A DNA stretch of 57,658 nucleotides from Pseudozyma flocculosa PF-1 (GCF_000417875.1 NW_006920887.1:392511-450168); one strand, 5' to 3'; counted from the first letter of the stretch, positions 13,572 through 24,148 are shown. Program-made: numbers and translations. Notes: generated from the sequence alone by a model not told the origin.

Positions 13572-16128
13572 AAAGGCGAGGCGAATGTCGCGCGGCCTGC
13601 CAAGGCGATGAAGGCAATCGTCCGAGCGGAGCGGAGTGATGACGACGGCGACGGCGGCGACGGGAAGCAGGACGAAAGAAAGATCGGGGGCTGGCGGGCG
13701 GGCGAATCGACGACCCATCATACGTGGTTTCCAACTCAGACCATAACTTAGTCGCGGCTACTGCAGAGACGAGGGGCTTCGTCGACGCTGAGGCCCCTGC
13801 CGGACATGGCCGTCGCTAGGCCACGCTACTCATCCGTGCCATGACCGTATCATGTCCGCTTCGAGCAAAGCCGTCCCTGGTGTCCGTCGATGTCCGCGAA
13901 GCTGATCTGGATCCCTGCCCCGTCCGACCAATCGAAAGCAGCAAGCCGCGCGAAGATCTTGGATACGGTAAGCGGTACGGGCAAACCTCGGGCGACGAGT
14001 CGTAGTCGGACGAGGTGCGGTGACGCTCCGGGCCTCGATTGGCGCCAGGTGTCTCAGGGCGAAGCCAGCGGCGGCTAAAGCAGCTGGCCCTCCCCTTCAA
14101 CGTGAGTACACATGTACGTGCGGTGCTGTGCTGTGCTGCAAGTACGAGGGAACTGACGCCCATCTGTCGTCGTGCAGCGGACGTTTGGTTGGCATGGGAA
14201 TGGGCAAGCAGGCCAGGCGCAGTACATACTGTAGGAGTAGACGTTGATCCGGCTAAACCGCTTCGCCCACGACCAGGCAGCGGGCTGCCACCGAGGAACG
14301 AATGCTGTGGCGACCTGGCACCGCAGTACGTCGTCGGGCCAGGGCCGGGGCGGTAGAGCAAGTACCTGGTTTGGGCGTCCATACAGCTGAGACGAGACGC
14401 ACGGAGAGTGCCGGCCTTCAGACAGAGAGACGAGGGCAGTGCGACGGCAATCTCTTGTCCTTTCCCCCACTCGCACGATGATGGGTAGGGTACGTGTATG
14501 ACGGCCTACAGTATCGCTTTTCCCGTCTTGTCTTGAGACCGGAACGGCTGGGCCGGCAAGGGTCAAGGGGTACTTACCGCCCTGGCCTAGCCTAGCCTAG
14601 CCCACACGTCTAGTTAGCCTAGACTGGACGGGTGACCCAAATCTGCGCGATGCCGGTCGTGAGAGTTGGCCTGCCTGTTTGTCCGCATGAACTACCGGGC
14701 ACCTCACCACACGCCCAAGCAGGCAGGGCGACAGAGTACTTAGCTTAGTCTGCTTCTTCAGGCACCATGCCACGCACCTGCCAACACCACAGCCTGGCCA
14801 TGCGCCGAGCCCTCGTTCGTTGTACATACACCGTACACCGTACACACGTCGCTCTTCTTGTCTGCGCGATACATCACCATGACGGGGGCCAGGGCGGGCG
14901 AGCGAGCGAGCAATCGACCATCCAGTGACCGGCGTAGGTGAGGCCTTCGCACGCACGCCACCAAACGAGACCGATCGACCCGACCACCGGCGAAGAGAAT
15001 CGACGGTTTCTGCATCAGAGGGACGCGGGAATTGGCCGGCGGCGGAGTGAGCACGCACGAATGCACGCACGCACGTTGTGGGATGCCAAGTCCCGTTACA
15101 CCCATCGCGCCTCCGAAGCTACGGTAACCCCGCCTGCCAGGCAGGCCCTTGAATTATATTGATCATCGCGATGAGGGCGGCACAGAAGCATCACCTTCTG
15201 TCAAACGGCAAAGCCAGGTTCTACCTGGGCCTGGGCCTGACGTGGCCCCTTCGTTGTCCGATGCAGAAACTCCGACCGTTTTTGTCGTCTCGGTGCGCCT
15301 GGCCGCGTTCGAGAAGGCCAGGAAGGGCGCCACCCGCTCCTGCCGGCTGATCCCGTTGATTGCCTTCAATAGCCGGCGGAATGGGGCGGAAGAAGGCTTT
15401 TCCGTTTTGACGGCGGGGTGGCGCGTGGTGCGTCTCTTCGGATCCGCAGGCTTGGGTTGGCGGCACGACCTCGTGGCAGCGTCTACCTGGTGACGCGCTG
15501 TGTCGCCTTCAGATGGCTCCGTACCGTGCCGTATCGTACCGCACCGCACCGCACCGGGACGCAGCGCACAGACGAGGAGGATACGGTCGGTGTACCCCGA
15601 GGCTACTCCTGCCGACCGACAAAATGGCCGGGCAGAGATCGACGGCGAGTCCGGTCCGGTCCGGTCGAGACGGTGTGACGAGGCGGGTGTCTTCTACCCA
15701 GGGCAAGCAGGGGTCGATGCGATGTGGCCGCGAGGTCCCGTCGGTGATCGGCAGCCGGTTCGAAGTGCACACCACGAGCGAGGAGCGCGAGCCTCAACGC
15801 GGCGGCCGAGCGCCTTGCGTCGAGGCCGCAGAGTACAGCAGTCAGGCTGCACCCTCATCTCGACCGACGACGGCGCAGTGAGTGGGCGGGACAACGCGGG
15901 CGATGAGGAGCGATGCGGCGCATTAGCATTATCCTGAAGTGGCAATCTCTAGTGCGAAGTGCTGCGGCGACGGGAGCGAGGGACGACAATGTCTATGGGA
16001 GAAAAGAGGGCAACTTGCATGCGTGAGATTGCGCTGAATCCATCCGGGGTGATGACTTCGATGGGCGCAAGATGTGATGTGGTGCCGCCTCCGTGGCAAA
16101 TGCGAGCGTACGGGCGTCGGCGTCGACG

Positions 16129-17964
16129 CTAGGTCGCCTCGACGGCGCCGACGGGTACGTCGACCGTCTCTCCGAACCCGACGCGGCGCAGAGTGTCCTG
16201 TGGCTCGCCGCGCTTCTCGAGCTCCCTGGCCAGCTCCCTGGGCGGGTCGTCCCACCGCTCGTCGCTCATCTGCCACGTGCCCCAGTGCATGGCAAACGCG
16301 CGGCGGGCGCCGACGTCCTTGACCACCTGGACGCTCTCGACGGCGTGCATGTGCTGGATGGCCATGTGCCAGCGCGGCTCAAACGACCCGATGGGCACGG
16401 CGGCCACGTCAAACGGACCCAGGCACCGTCCGATGGCGGTGAAGAGCGAGGGCGAGTAGCCCGTGTCGCCGCAGAAGAACAGCCGCGCCTCGGCCGCGTC
16501 GGGCCGCGCCGGCGGGGGCGATACGCGCACGCTGTACGAGTTCCACAGCGTGCGGTTGGTGTCGAGCGGGGTGCGCGCCGACCAGTGCGTGGCGGGGACG
16601 GCGGTGACGTCGAGCTGGCGCGACGTCGACGTCGTGTCTGCGTCGGGCGAGGGCGATGCAGGCGAGGTCGAGGTCGAGGTCGAGGTCGACGACCGGCGGC
16701 TGCGGCTGCGGCGGACGGGGATGTTGAAGGTCTGGCGCGTCGAGGCCCACCAGTCGAGCTCGGTGATCTGCGATGCGCGGATGCCGTGCTCGACGAGGAG
16801 TGGCGTGAGGCCCAGGGGCACGATCCACTGGACGCTGGGCGGAACACGGGGCAGGATGTCGACGTCGAGGTGGTCAAAGTGGTTGTGGGTGAGGAGGATG
16901 ACGTCGATGCGGCCCTGGTGCACCAGCTCGTCGAACGTGCAGGGCATGGGCCGCATGCGCGTGGGGCTAAAGATGCTCTCGAGCGGTTGCTCGCCGAACA
17001 CGGGGTCGGTGAGGACGGTGAGGCCGTGGATCTGGAAGAGGCAGGTGCTCTGGCCGATCCAGGTGAACGTGATGCCTTCCTCGACGGCGGCTGGGGCGGA
17101 CGAGGGCGACGGGGATGAGGCGGGCGTCGCCAGCGATGCTGGTGCGACGTGCCTTTCCCTGCCCTTGTCGACGACGACAGTCGATGCATTGGCGCTGGCG
17201 GCGGGCACAGGGAGGACGCGCCCCCACAGCCTGGCGTGGTCGATTTGGTGCACGGGGAGGAGCTCGTCGACCCTCTTTCGGCCTTCTGGGCTGGCGAGGT
17301 CGCGTTTGAGGCCGCCGTCCCACCAGATGCGCGGCTTGTAAAAGAGGCTGTAGAAGCCCTTCCAGAGGACCCACTCCCATGCGCCCTGCTCTCTCCACTC
17401 GGGGACGACGTTTGCCCACCTGCCGAGGATCTTTAGGGATGCGAAGCGGTTCTGGATCTTTTCGATCTCGTGTTGGGATGCGTTGCCGTACCAGCCGTTT
17501 GGGCGGGTCTGGGGGTTGGTGTCGACGAGGTGGGGCTGTAGCCTGTGCTGTACGTGGTCGAGGTCGTGGTCGTGGAGGTCGTGGGCCCTTGCCTTTCCCT
17601 TGGACGAGGTGGGTGTGGATGGTGCGTGGGAAGGCGAGGAGGGAGAGGGGGGCGAGGAGCGCGAGGGCGAGTGCGAGCGAGAAGTGCGTAGCGAAGAAGA
17701 CGACGACGACGAAGGGTGGGACGACGACGACGAGGGGGTGGCGCGGGAGAGGACGCCGACGCGCTGTGCGACGCGTGCGCCTGCGGCGAGTGCGTGTGGC
17801 GGGAGGAGCGGTGCGAGGAGCGGGTACCTGCGTTTGCGCCTGCGTAGGGTCGTCTTGCGGATCGTCTCCTGTGCAATGTAGTAGATGCCCCAGGCGCAGA
17901 TGTAGATTGCGCCGGCGGTGAGGGCGACCGACTGGATGCGCCTGCTGACGGTGGTGGGCTGCAT
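16129..17964 (-). CDS. NAPE-PLD-like metallo-beta-lactamase-fold phospholipase (Fmp30 type)
   Basis: Intronless, 611 aa. The family hydrolyses N-acyl-phosphatidylethanolamine to N-acylethanolamine and phosphatidate using a di-zinc metallo-beta-lactamase fold; the yeast member Fmp30 is in the mitochondrial inner membrane. Visible features are an N-terminal membrane segment (about residues 13-33), a Ser-rich linker (78-118), the family pattern TWIGQST (301-307) and TDPVFG (319-324), and the metal site THNHFDH giving His360, His362, Asp364 and His365. Further ligands are His460 (PATHWS), Asp500 (CGDTGY) and His560 (AMHWGTW). All ligands expected for NAPE-PLD are present, so it is probably active. 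It is longer than the animal enzyme (about 390 aa) because of the Ser-rich linker and Ser/Thr inserts around 267-295 and 420-450. It faces the farnesyltransferase gene across a shared promoter region. Confidence 0.88.
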   Translation of the reverse strand: MQPTTVSRRIQSVALTAGAIYICAWGIYYIAQETIRKTTLRRRKRRYPLLAPLLPPHALAAGARVAQRVGVLSRATPSSSSSHPSSSSSSSLRTSRSHSPSRSSPPSPSSPSHAPSTPTSSKGKARAHDLHDHDLDHVQHRLQPHLVDTNPQTRPNGWYGNASQHEIEKIQNRFASLKILGRWANVVPEWREQGAWEWVLWKGFYSLFYKPRIWWDGGLKRDLASPEGRKRVDELLPVHQIDHARLWGRVLPVPAASANASTVVVDKGRERHVAPASLATPASSPSPSSAPAAVEEGITFTWIGQSTCLFQIHGLTVLTDPVFGEQPLESIFSPTRMRPMPCTFDELVHQGRIDVILLTHNHFDHLDVDILPRVPPSVQWIVPLGLTPLLVEHGIRASQITELDWWASTRQTFNIPVRRSRSRRSSTSTSTSTSPASPSPDADTTSTSRQLDVTAVPATHWSARTPLDTNRTLWNSYSVRVSPPPARPDAAEARLFFCGDTGYSPSLFTAIGRCLGPFDVAAVPIGSFEPRWHMAIQHMHAVESVQVVKDVGARRAFAMHWGTWQMSDERWDDPPRELARELEKRGEPQDTLRRVGFGETVDVPVGAVEAT

Positions 17965-18048
17965 GGTGGGCCAGAAGGGTCGGATGCCACGTTGATCCGA
18001 GTGGGGTTCCCCGTCGTCGTCGTGGGTCCGGCGTGGTGGCCAAGGGGC

Positions 18049-18096
18049 GTTGTCGTTGGTCGTGGGTCGTAGGTCGTTGGTCGCTCGTTGGTCGAG
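18049..18096. repeat. Imperfect GTTGGTCG/GGGTCG direct repeats
   Basis: Five to six related 8-10 base units (GTTGGTCG, TGGGTCGT, AGGTCGTT) in tandem within the divergent promoter. Confidence 0.6.
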
Positions 18097-18553
18097 GGTG
18101 GTTTGTTTGGCCTTGATGGTGGCGAGGGGCCAAGAGTGGGGGGCAAGGGGGCGCTGCCTGCGCGGTTTGGCTTTGCTGTCTTTTTTTCCGCGTGTTTAAT
18201 TTGGTCGCGGCTTGCTTGCGGTTTTGCCCGACGACGAGTGGGACCCTGGCAGAAGGGGGGTTCGGCCTCTCTCGCTGGCAGGCAAGTCGAGCGAGGTGGA
18301 GGGAGGGATGGCCCCGGAAGCGAAGGGCGGCGGTGCCGTCAGGGTCCAGTCAACGCCCCGCCGGTCAGGCCAAGCCGCCGTCCGAGACAAAGGGACAACC
18401 CAACCGCTCGCACGGCCTTGCCGCTCGTCGCCGCCGCCTTCGAAGCTTCCCTTTGTCCTCCATCCTCGTCGTCGTCGTCGTCAGTCGTCTCAAAAGTCGC
18501 CACGGTCTTCGAACCAGCAGCAACAAAGGGCACACGCCACTTCCCCTCTTTAA

Positions 18554-18578
18554 GCCCTCGCCCTCGCCCTCGCCCTCG
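18554..18578 (+). repeat. (CCCTCG)4 hexanucleotide repeat
   Basis: Four CCCTCG units about 100 bp upstream of the RAM1 start, in the probable 5' leader. Confidence 0.75.
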
Positions 18579-18679
18579 AGCGTCCGCAAGCGGTCCCTTC
18601 CCCCTCAACCACCACGACCTCGTCCTCCTATCTCCCCCCTCCTCCTCTCTCCCCAAGGCCAACTCTCCGCCCCGTCAAC

Positions 18680-20680
18680 ATGCCCGCCACCACCTACCCA
18701 ACCTGGCCCACGCCCACCGACAACATATACTCCACCACCACAGACGACCAGCTCGAGACCGAAAACGACATACACGACCTCTTTGCAAAGCACCGCCACC
18801 CCTCGCTCAACCACCGTCACCCCTCGTCCTCATCCCCCTCCTCGACCCAAGGCCGCCTCCCCAACCCCTGGCACCAAGATCCGCCATCGGCCACAAACAC
18901 CTCCCAGAACAACCCTCAAGATGGCACTCCCACCCCGCACGACGCACCCGCACCCATCCCGCCGCTCAACCGCCAGGCCCACCTCAACTTCCTCATCAAG
19001 CAGATCGACCCGCTCCCCGCCTCGTTTGTCGGCTTCGACACAAACAGGGCATGGCTCCTCTACTGGATCCTCCACTCTTACGACCTCCTCTCGGCCACCC
19101 TCGACGCCAGCGGCAGGGCACGCGCCATCGCGACCCTCGTCTCCTTCCAAAACACCCTCACCGGCGGCTTCGGCGGCGGGCCAGACCAGATCCCACACCT
19201 CATGAGCACCTTTGCCGCCGTCCTCGCGCTCGCAACCATCGGCGGCCCCGGTCCCTGCCCGGACGCCGACGACGTGCGCAAGGGAAAGAGCATCGAGATC
19301 GGCAAGGGAGGATGGGACGCCATCGACCGCCAGAAAATGTACCGCTGGATGCTCTCGCTCAAACAGCCCGACGGCTCCTTTCTCGTCCACGAAAACGGCG
19401 AGGTCGACGTCCGGGCTTCCTACTGCGTCGTCACCGTGTCCACCCTCCTCGGCATCTGCACGCCCCAGCTCGTGCGCGGACTTGGCGACTTCATCGCCAG
19501 CTGCCAGACCTACGAGGGCGGACTCGCCGCCGGATCGCAGCCCCAGTACGCCTACCACGCGGCTGCGACCTCGACAGCGGCGACGGGCCAAATTCCCTAC
19601 CTGCCGGATCCGCACGCCTACCGCCCGCAGCTGGGCGAGGCCCACGGCGGCTACGCCTACTGCGCGCTCGCCACCCACCTCGCCCTATCTCGCCTGCCCT
19701 ACTGCGGCGACGGTCCCATCCTCCCCTCGCCCTCGCCCTCGCCCTCGCCGGCGCTGGCGCCGTCGGCAACGACGACGAAAACGACGAAGACGAGCTCGGC
19801 GGGCGACCTCGACGTGCCGCGGCTGGTGCGCTGGGCGACGTCGCTGCAGGGCGTGCCCATCGAGGGCGGCGGCTTCCGCGGACGCACCAACAAGCTCGTC
19901 GACGGCTGCTACGGCTGGTTCTGCGGCGGCGGCCTGTTTACCGTCCTCAGCCCCGTCGTCGAAGAGTACGAGCGGCGAACCAAATCCGCAGGCGTCGCTC
20001 ACCACGGCCGCGACGGCGACGAAACACCGACGATGCGGTGGCTCGACAATGGCATCGACAGCCTTCCGACCCTGCCGCCACCCGCCGCGGCGAAGACGAA
20101 GACGACGCAGGGTGAAGTGCGCTCCGACTCTGAAGATTCCTGGACGACCGACGAGTCGATCCCGCACGGTGCCGCTGCCGCTGCCGCTGCCTCTGCCTCT
20201 GCTGCCGCCGCTGCAACGGGCTTGGGCAGCGAGGGCGAGGGCGAGGTGGATCGGGATCCAGAAGTGCTGTACGACCGGGTAGCGCTGCAGGAGTATATCC
20301 TGATCGCGGCGCAGGCGCCCAAGGGCGGGTTGCGGGACAAGCCGGGCAAGCGACCCGACGCCTACCATACCAACTACAACCTGTCTGGTCTCTCTCTGGC
20401 GCAGCACCGGCTCAAACCCAGCGAAGCTACGCGATCCTCGTTGCTCTCCCTCTGGAAAGATGGAGGTATGGGGAAGGAAGAGGAGCGGGGGTGGCGGAAA
20501 GAGGTGTACCTCTCTGCCCTATCTTGGACGTTGGATCCGCGCGACTCGGTCATCGTCGCCGGTTCCGACGGCGAGAGGGAGAACAATACCCTCCAACCCA
20601 CCCACCCCCTCTTTTCCATTACCTTCCCAAAGGCCAAGGCGTTTATGGATTGGTCGTATGCTCAGATGGTCACCAGGTAG
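18680..20680 (+). CDS. RAM1: Protein farnesyltransferase beta subunit
   Basis: Intronless, 666 aa. With the alpha subunit this enzyme attaches a farnesyl group to the cysteine of C-terminal CaaX motifs (Ras, Rho, a-factor-type pheromones). The alpha-alpha barrel repeats are visible: FQNTLTGGFGG, SLKQPDGSF, CQTYEGGLA, EAHGGYAYCA and GGGFRGRTNK. The zinc ligands are Asp408 and Cys410 in VDGCYGWFCGG and His563 in YHTNYNLSGLSLAQH. Human beta subunit is about 437 aa; the extra length comes from a Ser/Pro/His-rich N-terminus (about 1-95), a Pro/Ser/Thr-rich insert (about 350-372) and an Ala/Ser-rich insert (about 455-520) between the two halves of the zinc site. The start has a good context (GTCAACATGC). 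Specificity for farnesyl rather than geranylgeranyl is inferred from overall similarity. Confidence 0.93.
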   Translation: MPATTYPTWPTPTDNIYSTTTDDQLETENDIHDLFAKHRHPSLNHRHPSSSSPSSTQGRLPNPWHQDPPSATNTSQNNPQDGTPTPHDAPAPIPPLNRQAHLNFLIKQIDPLPASFVGFDTNRAWLLYWILHSYDLLSATLDASGRARAIATLVSFQNTLTGGFGGGPDQIPHLMSTFAAVLALATIGGPGPCPDADDVRKGKSIEIGKGGWDAIDRQKMYRWMLSLKQPDGSFLVHENGEVDVRASYCVVTVSTLLGICTPQLVRGLGDFIASCQTYEGGLAAGSQPQYAYHAAATSTAATGQIPYLPDPHAYRPQLGEAHGGYAYCALATHLALSRLPYCGDGPILPSPSPSPSPALAPSATTTKTTKTSSAGDLDVPRLVRWATSLQGVPIEGGGFRGRTNKLVDGCYGWFCGGGLFTVLSPVVEEYERRTKSAGVAHHGRDGDETPTMRWLDNGIDSLPTLPPPAAAKTKTTQGEVRSDSEDSWTTDESIPHGAAAAAAASASAAAAATGLGSEGEGEVDRDPEVLYDRVALQEYILIAAQAPKGGLRDKPGKRPDAYHTNYNLSGLSLAQHRLKPSEATRSSLLSLWKDGGMGKEEERGWRKEVYLSALSWTLDPRDSVIVAGSDGERENNTLQPTHPLFSITFPKAKAFMDWSYAQMVTR

Positions 20681-21097
20681 CCATTTCGAGCCGAGCCCGA
20701 TCCGAACCGTCGTGCTCCACCGGACCGCACCGTGGAGAGCGACAGACCAGGCCAGGCCAAGACAAAGCATGCCATCCCCGCCCATCGAGCTCGAAGGTTC
20801 CCCCCCCTCCTCTCTCCTGATGCAACACAATGCAAAGTCCAGACCATGTCGAGCCCATCCAGCCAGCATCCCGTCTTCCCCCAAACCACGGCTGTGACTG
20901 CAATTTCTTTGGTCTTCTTTTTTTCGTGTCGATGTCCGTCGACGGGCGGGGGAAGGGGAGGGGGGAGAGAGAGAGAGAACCTAAAAGCACAGGAGGCGGG
21001 GCGCGAAAAGAGGAAAGAGGGTGGCTACTCTTGCGGAAGAGGGAGGAGGGCACACGAGGCAAAGGGATCCGAGGGCGCGGGGCTTGAGCGGAGGGGC
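20681..21097. other. Convergent 3' intergenic stretch (RAM1 / beta-tubulin)
   Basis: 417 bp between two stop codons. It contains C-rich segments, a GGAGAGAGAGAGAG run near 20965 and no supported gene. It presumably holds both polyadenylation regions; no clear AATAAA is seen. Confidence 0.6.
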
Positions 21098-23439
21098 TCA
21101 TTCGAGGGGCTCCTCGCCCTCCTGCTCGTCGGCGTACTGCACGCCTCCGTCCTCCTCGATGTACTCCTCCTCGTACATCTCCTCCTCGCCCTCGATGCCC
21201 GCCGACTCGTACTGCTGGTACTCGGCGATGAGGTCCTGGCATGGGCCGATGGCGGCGACGGCGGCGGCGAGTCGGATGTTGAGACGAGAGAGGAGAGAGA
21301 GACAGAAGAGCAGGGCGTCAGCTCGGCCGCAGGAGAGGAAAAGAAACGGCACGGGTGCGGCGACGCCACGGGACGGGACTCACCATCAGGTTCGACTCGG
21401 CCTCGGTAAACTCCATCTCGTCCATGCCCTCGGACGTGTACCAGTGCAGGAAGGCCTTCCTCCTGAACATGAGCGAGAACTGGTCGTGGGTGCGCTTGAA
21501 GAGCTCCTGGATCGACGTCGTGTTGCCGATAAATGTGGCGCTCATCTTGAGCGCCGGCGGCGCAATGTCGCACAGCGACGACAGCACATTGTTGGGGATC
21601 CACTCGACAAAGCCCGAGCCGTTGCGCTCCTTGATGTTGACCATCTCGTTCTCCACGTCGCGGCCGTTGACGTCGCCGCGGAAGATGGCGGCCACCGTGA
21701 GGTACTTGCCGTCTGCGGGGCGGAGGGAAAGAGCAGTAGGGGGTCCCGAAGATGCATCAAGGTGCGCGAGAAGGGCTTAGCAAGGAGCAGTCGGCGCACA
21801 TGAGACGTCATCTCCGTCGAACTCGACTCACGTCTCGGGTCGATGGCGGCCATGATGTTCTTGGGGTCAAAGCCTTGCGCCACCAGCTCGGGCACCTTGA
21901 GGCTCTGGTAGGCCTTGCTGCCGGGCGCAACGAGCGGAGCGAAGCCGCAGGTGAAAAAGTGGAGACGCGGGAAGGGAACCAGGTTGACGCCCATCTTCCT
22001 GAGGTCCGAGTTGAGCTGGCCGGGGAACTGCGGGGCGAGACGAGGCGATGCGATGCAGGGCGAGGAAAGGACGGGAGGGGAAGCGAAGCGAGGAAGGCGC
22101 GCGGAGAAAGAGCAAGAAAGCACCGAGGAGGGCCAGACGGGTCAGCGGTGCACGGCGATTAAAATGGACGAGCCTGTGGGACAGGCGGCCAGCTACGGCA
22201 GCGCGTCCACGTCACTCACGCGAAGCGTCGTCGAGCAGCCGCTCATGGCATAGCTGATGATGTTGTTCAGGTCCCTGTACTTGGGCGCGTTGGTCTTGAG
22301 CGTCCGCTGGCAGATGTCGTCTGCAGAAGCACAGAGACGAGGGAACCAAGGTTAGCCGTCGTCAGCCGATGTGCCAGCGTATCGCCGCCATCCGTCCAGC
22401 CCTCGCCGCATCGAGCCTCTTGTCGGGCATCGATGCGCACAGCCCCAGCCACTCACAGAGCGCCTCGTTGTCAAGGCAGAAGGTCATGTCCGAGTTCTCC
22501 ACGAGCTGGTGGAACGAGAGGGTGGCGTTGTAGGGCTCGACGACCGTGTCCGACACCTTGGGCGAGGGCAGCACCGACCAGGTGGCGAGCATGCGGTCCG
22601 GGTACTCTTCGCGCAGCTTGGTCAAGAGGTTGGTGCCGAGGCCCGAGCCGGTGCCTCCGCCGAGCGAGTGGAGCAGCTGGAAGCCCTGCAGCATGTCGGC
22701 GCGCTCGGCCTCCTGCCGCGCCACGTCGAGCACCTGGTCGAGGAGCTCGGCGCCTTCGGTGTAGAAGCCCTTGGAGAAGTTGTTGCCGGCGCCCGACGCG
22801 CCGTGGATGTAGTTGTCCGGCCGGAAGAGCTTGCCCAGCGGTCCCGAGCGCATCGTGTCCATCGTGCCGGGCTCGAGGTCGACCTGGACCGCACTGCAGA
22901 GGCAGGCGCAGGCGAAGGGGAACAAGGGCGGAGAGACGTGTACGGGCGGGGGACTGGGTTAGCGGCGGGCGGGTCGAAGGCCGTTGGCGGTCGGGGCGAG
23001 CGGCGGGCCGGCGGCACTCACCGAGGCACAAACTTGCCCTCCGAGCCGGTCGGCTCGAAGAAGACGCCGACCTTGCTGAGCTGGGCATCCTCGTTGGTGC
23101 CGATGTATCGCTGGCGGTCAGAGAGAAGGCAGTTGGACGGGCGGAGATAGAAGGGTGAGCGACGGGTTCTCTCGAGAGGGCCTAGGGCCGCAGCGGGCGA
23201 GACTCACGCCGTCGCCATCGAGACCGTGCTCGTCGAGAAGGACCTGCCAGAACGAGGAGCTGATCTGGTTACCGGCCTGGCCGGCAGCGAATCTGCGGGG
23301 TCGTGGGCAAGAGAGAGAGAGGCAGAGGCGCGCGGCAGAATCGAGCCGATGGAGCGGATCGTCAGCGAGGCCGGGGGGCGGATGAATGCTGTCGGACAGA
23401 GGGTCGAGGCGTTGGCACCCACGTAATGAGCTCGCGCAT
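21098..23439 (-). CDS. Divergent beta-tubulin (eight exons)
   Basis: Exons: 23439-23423, 23292-23208, 23110-23022, 22893-22457, 22320-22220, 22027-21832, 21712-21384, 21235-21098; total 463 aa. All introns are GT-AG and all joins keep frame. Tubulin hallmarks are present: GGGTGSG nucleotide loop, [38 protein letters not shown], and an acidic tail. Several normally invariant fungal beta-tubulin positions differ: the protein starts MRELITF, not MREIVH; GQCGNQ is GQAGNQ (C12A); position 167 is Trp not Phe (ATWSV); position 198 is Met not Glu (NSDMTF); Cys239 is Thr. Positions 167 and 198 line the benzimidazole site. I read it as a specialised beta-tubulin paralogue that polymerises with alpha-tubulin. 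The frame and all motifs are intact, so it is not a pseudogene. Its intron density is the highest in the window. Confidence 0.93.
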
Positions 23440-23884
23440 CTCGATGTGGACGGAAGGAGCGGTGCGAGGAGCCTGGACGGGAAGAGGCTGCGAGGGGCGC
23501 GCGCAGCGTTGGATCTAGGTCTTGGGAAGGGGCCGGAATGCGGGTGAGGGCGCTCGTACGTGATTCGGTTAGGTCCGAGAGAGGGCGATGCGATGCGATG
23601 TCCTCAAAGGTGATCTCTAGGGGCGAATAGGATCGGCAGTGCCAGGTGTGACGATTGCCGCGGGGATGGATGGGGTGGACGGGTGGGTGGTGGCGGTGAG
23701 GGTAGAAGCGCGTGTGTGACCAGGAAGCCGGGGCCGATATCTGAGCAGCCTGCCTGTTGATCTCCTTCTGGCGTGAGAAGGCGGGCGCGGCCAGGCCAGA
23801 CCACCTTGGCCTGGTCTGGCCAGGCAGGCCTGCCACACGCCCAGGCTGGGGCAGGCTGGGGCAGGCAGGCGGGCAGGCGGTCAG

Positions 23885-23963
23885 GCTGGGGCAGGCGTTC
23901 GTGTTGATCCGCACGCGCGCTCTCGCCTGGAGGCCTGGCCTGGCCTGGCCTGGCCTGCGCTTG
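23885..23963 (+). repeat. 79-bp direct repeat, left copy
   Basis: Starts GCTGGGGCAGGCG, contains TCGTGTTGATCCGCACGC, and ends in four TGGCC units plus TGCGCTTG. It abuts the N run and is identical to the copy at 24070-24148. Confidence 0.9.
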
Positions 23964-24069
23964 NNNNNNNNNNNNNNNNNNNNNNNNNNNNNNNNNNNNN
24001 NNNNNNNNNNNNNNNNNNNNNNNNNNNNNNNNNNNNNNNNNNNNNNNNNNNNNNNNNNNNNNNNNNNNN
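23964..24069. other. Assembly gap (106 N)
   Basis: A run of N lying exactly between two identical 79-bp repeats. The gap is most simply a collapsed or unresolved tandem array; the true size is unknown. Confidence 0.95.
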
Positions 24070-24148
24070 GCTGGGGCAGGCGTTCGTGTTGATCCGCACG
24101 CGCGCTCTCGCCTGGAGGCCTGGCCTGGCCTGGCCTGGCCTGCGCTTG
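24070..24148 (+). repeat. 79-bp direct repeat, right copy
   Basis: Identical by eye to 23885-23963, including the number of TGGCC units. It begins at the first base after the gap. Confidence 0.9.

Larger units (their letters stand above)
1844..16128. other. About 14 kb gene-poor intergenic region
   Basis: No coding sequence can be supported here. Open frames reach at most about 310 codons, are Arg/Pro/Ser/Ala-rich on both strands, overlap in all frames and show no recognisable domain. They lack the C-ending codon bias seen in genes to the right. The DNA contains many simple repeats (listed separately) and a high density of short CAGG, GCCTG and CCTGG words. I found no convincing tRNA B box, transposase or reverse transcriptase motif. 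The left end is presumably the leader and promoter of the gene ending at 1843. The right end is the 3' flank of the NAPE-PLD-like gene. Non-coding RNA genes cannot be excluded by eye. Confidence 0.7.
17965..18679. promoter_or_regulatory. Shared divergent promoter region (NAPE-PLD-like / RAM1)
   Basis: This 715-bp stretch separates two divergent start codons. It holds imperfect GTTGGTCG-type repeats (18049-18096), a T-rich patch near 18180-18200, and four CCCTCG units (18554-18578) just after a CTTTAAG sequence, followed by C/T-rich leader up to the RAM1 ATG. No individual factor-binding site is identifiable. Confidence 0.55.

Noticed and set aside
15755..15770. GGTTCGAA resembling a tRNA B box
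   Set aside because: Bases after it do not fit the consensus and no cloverleaf or A box could be formed around it. A similar match near 18492-18503 on the minus strand also fails at position 10.
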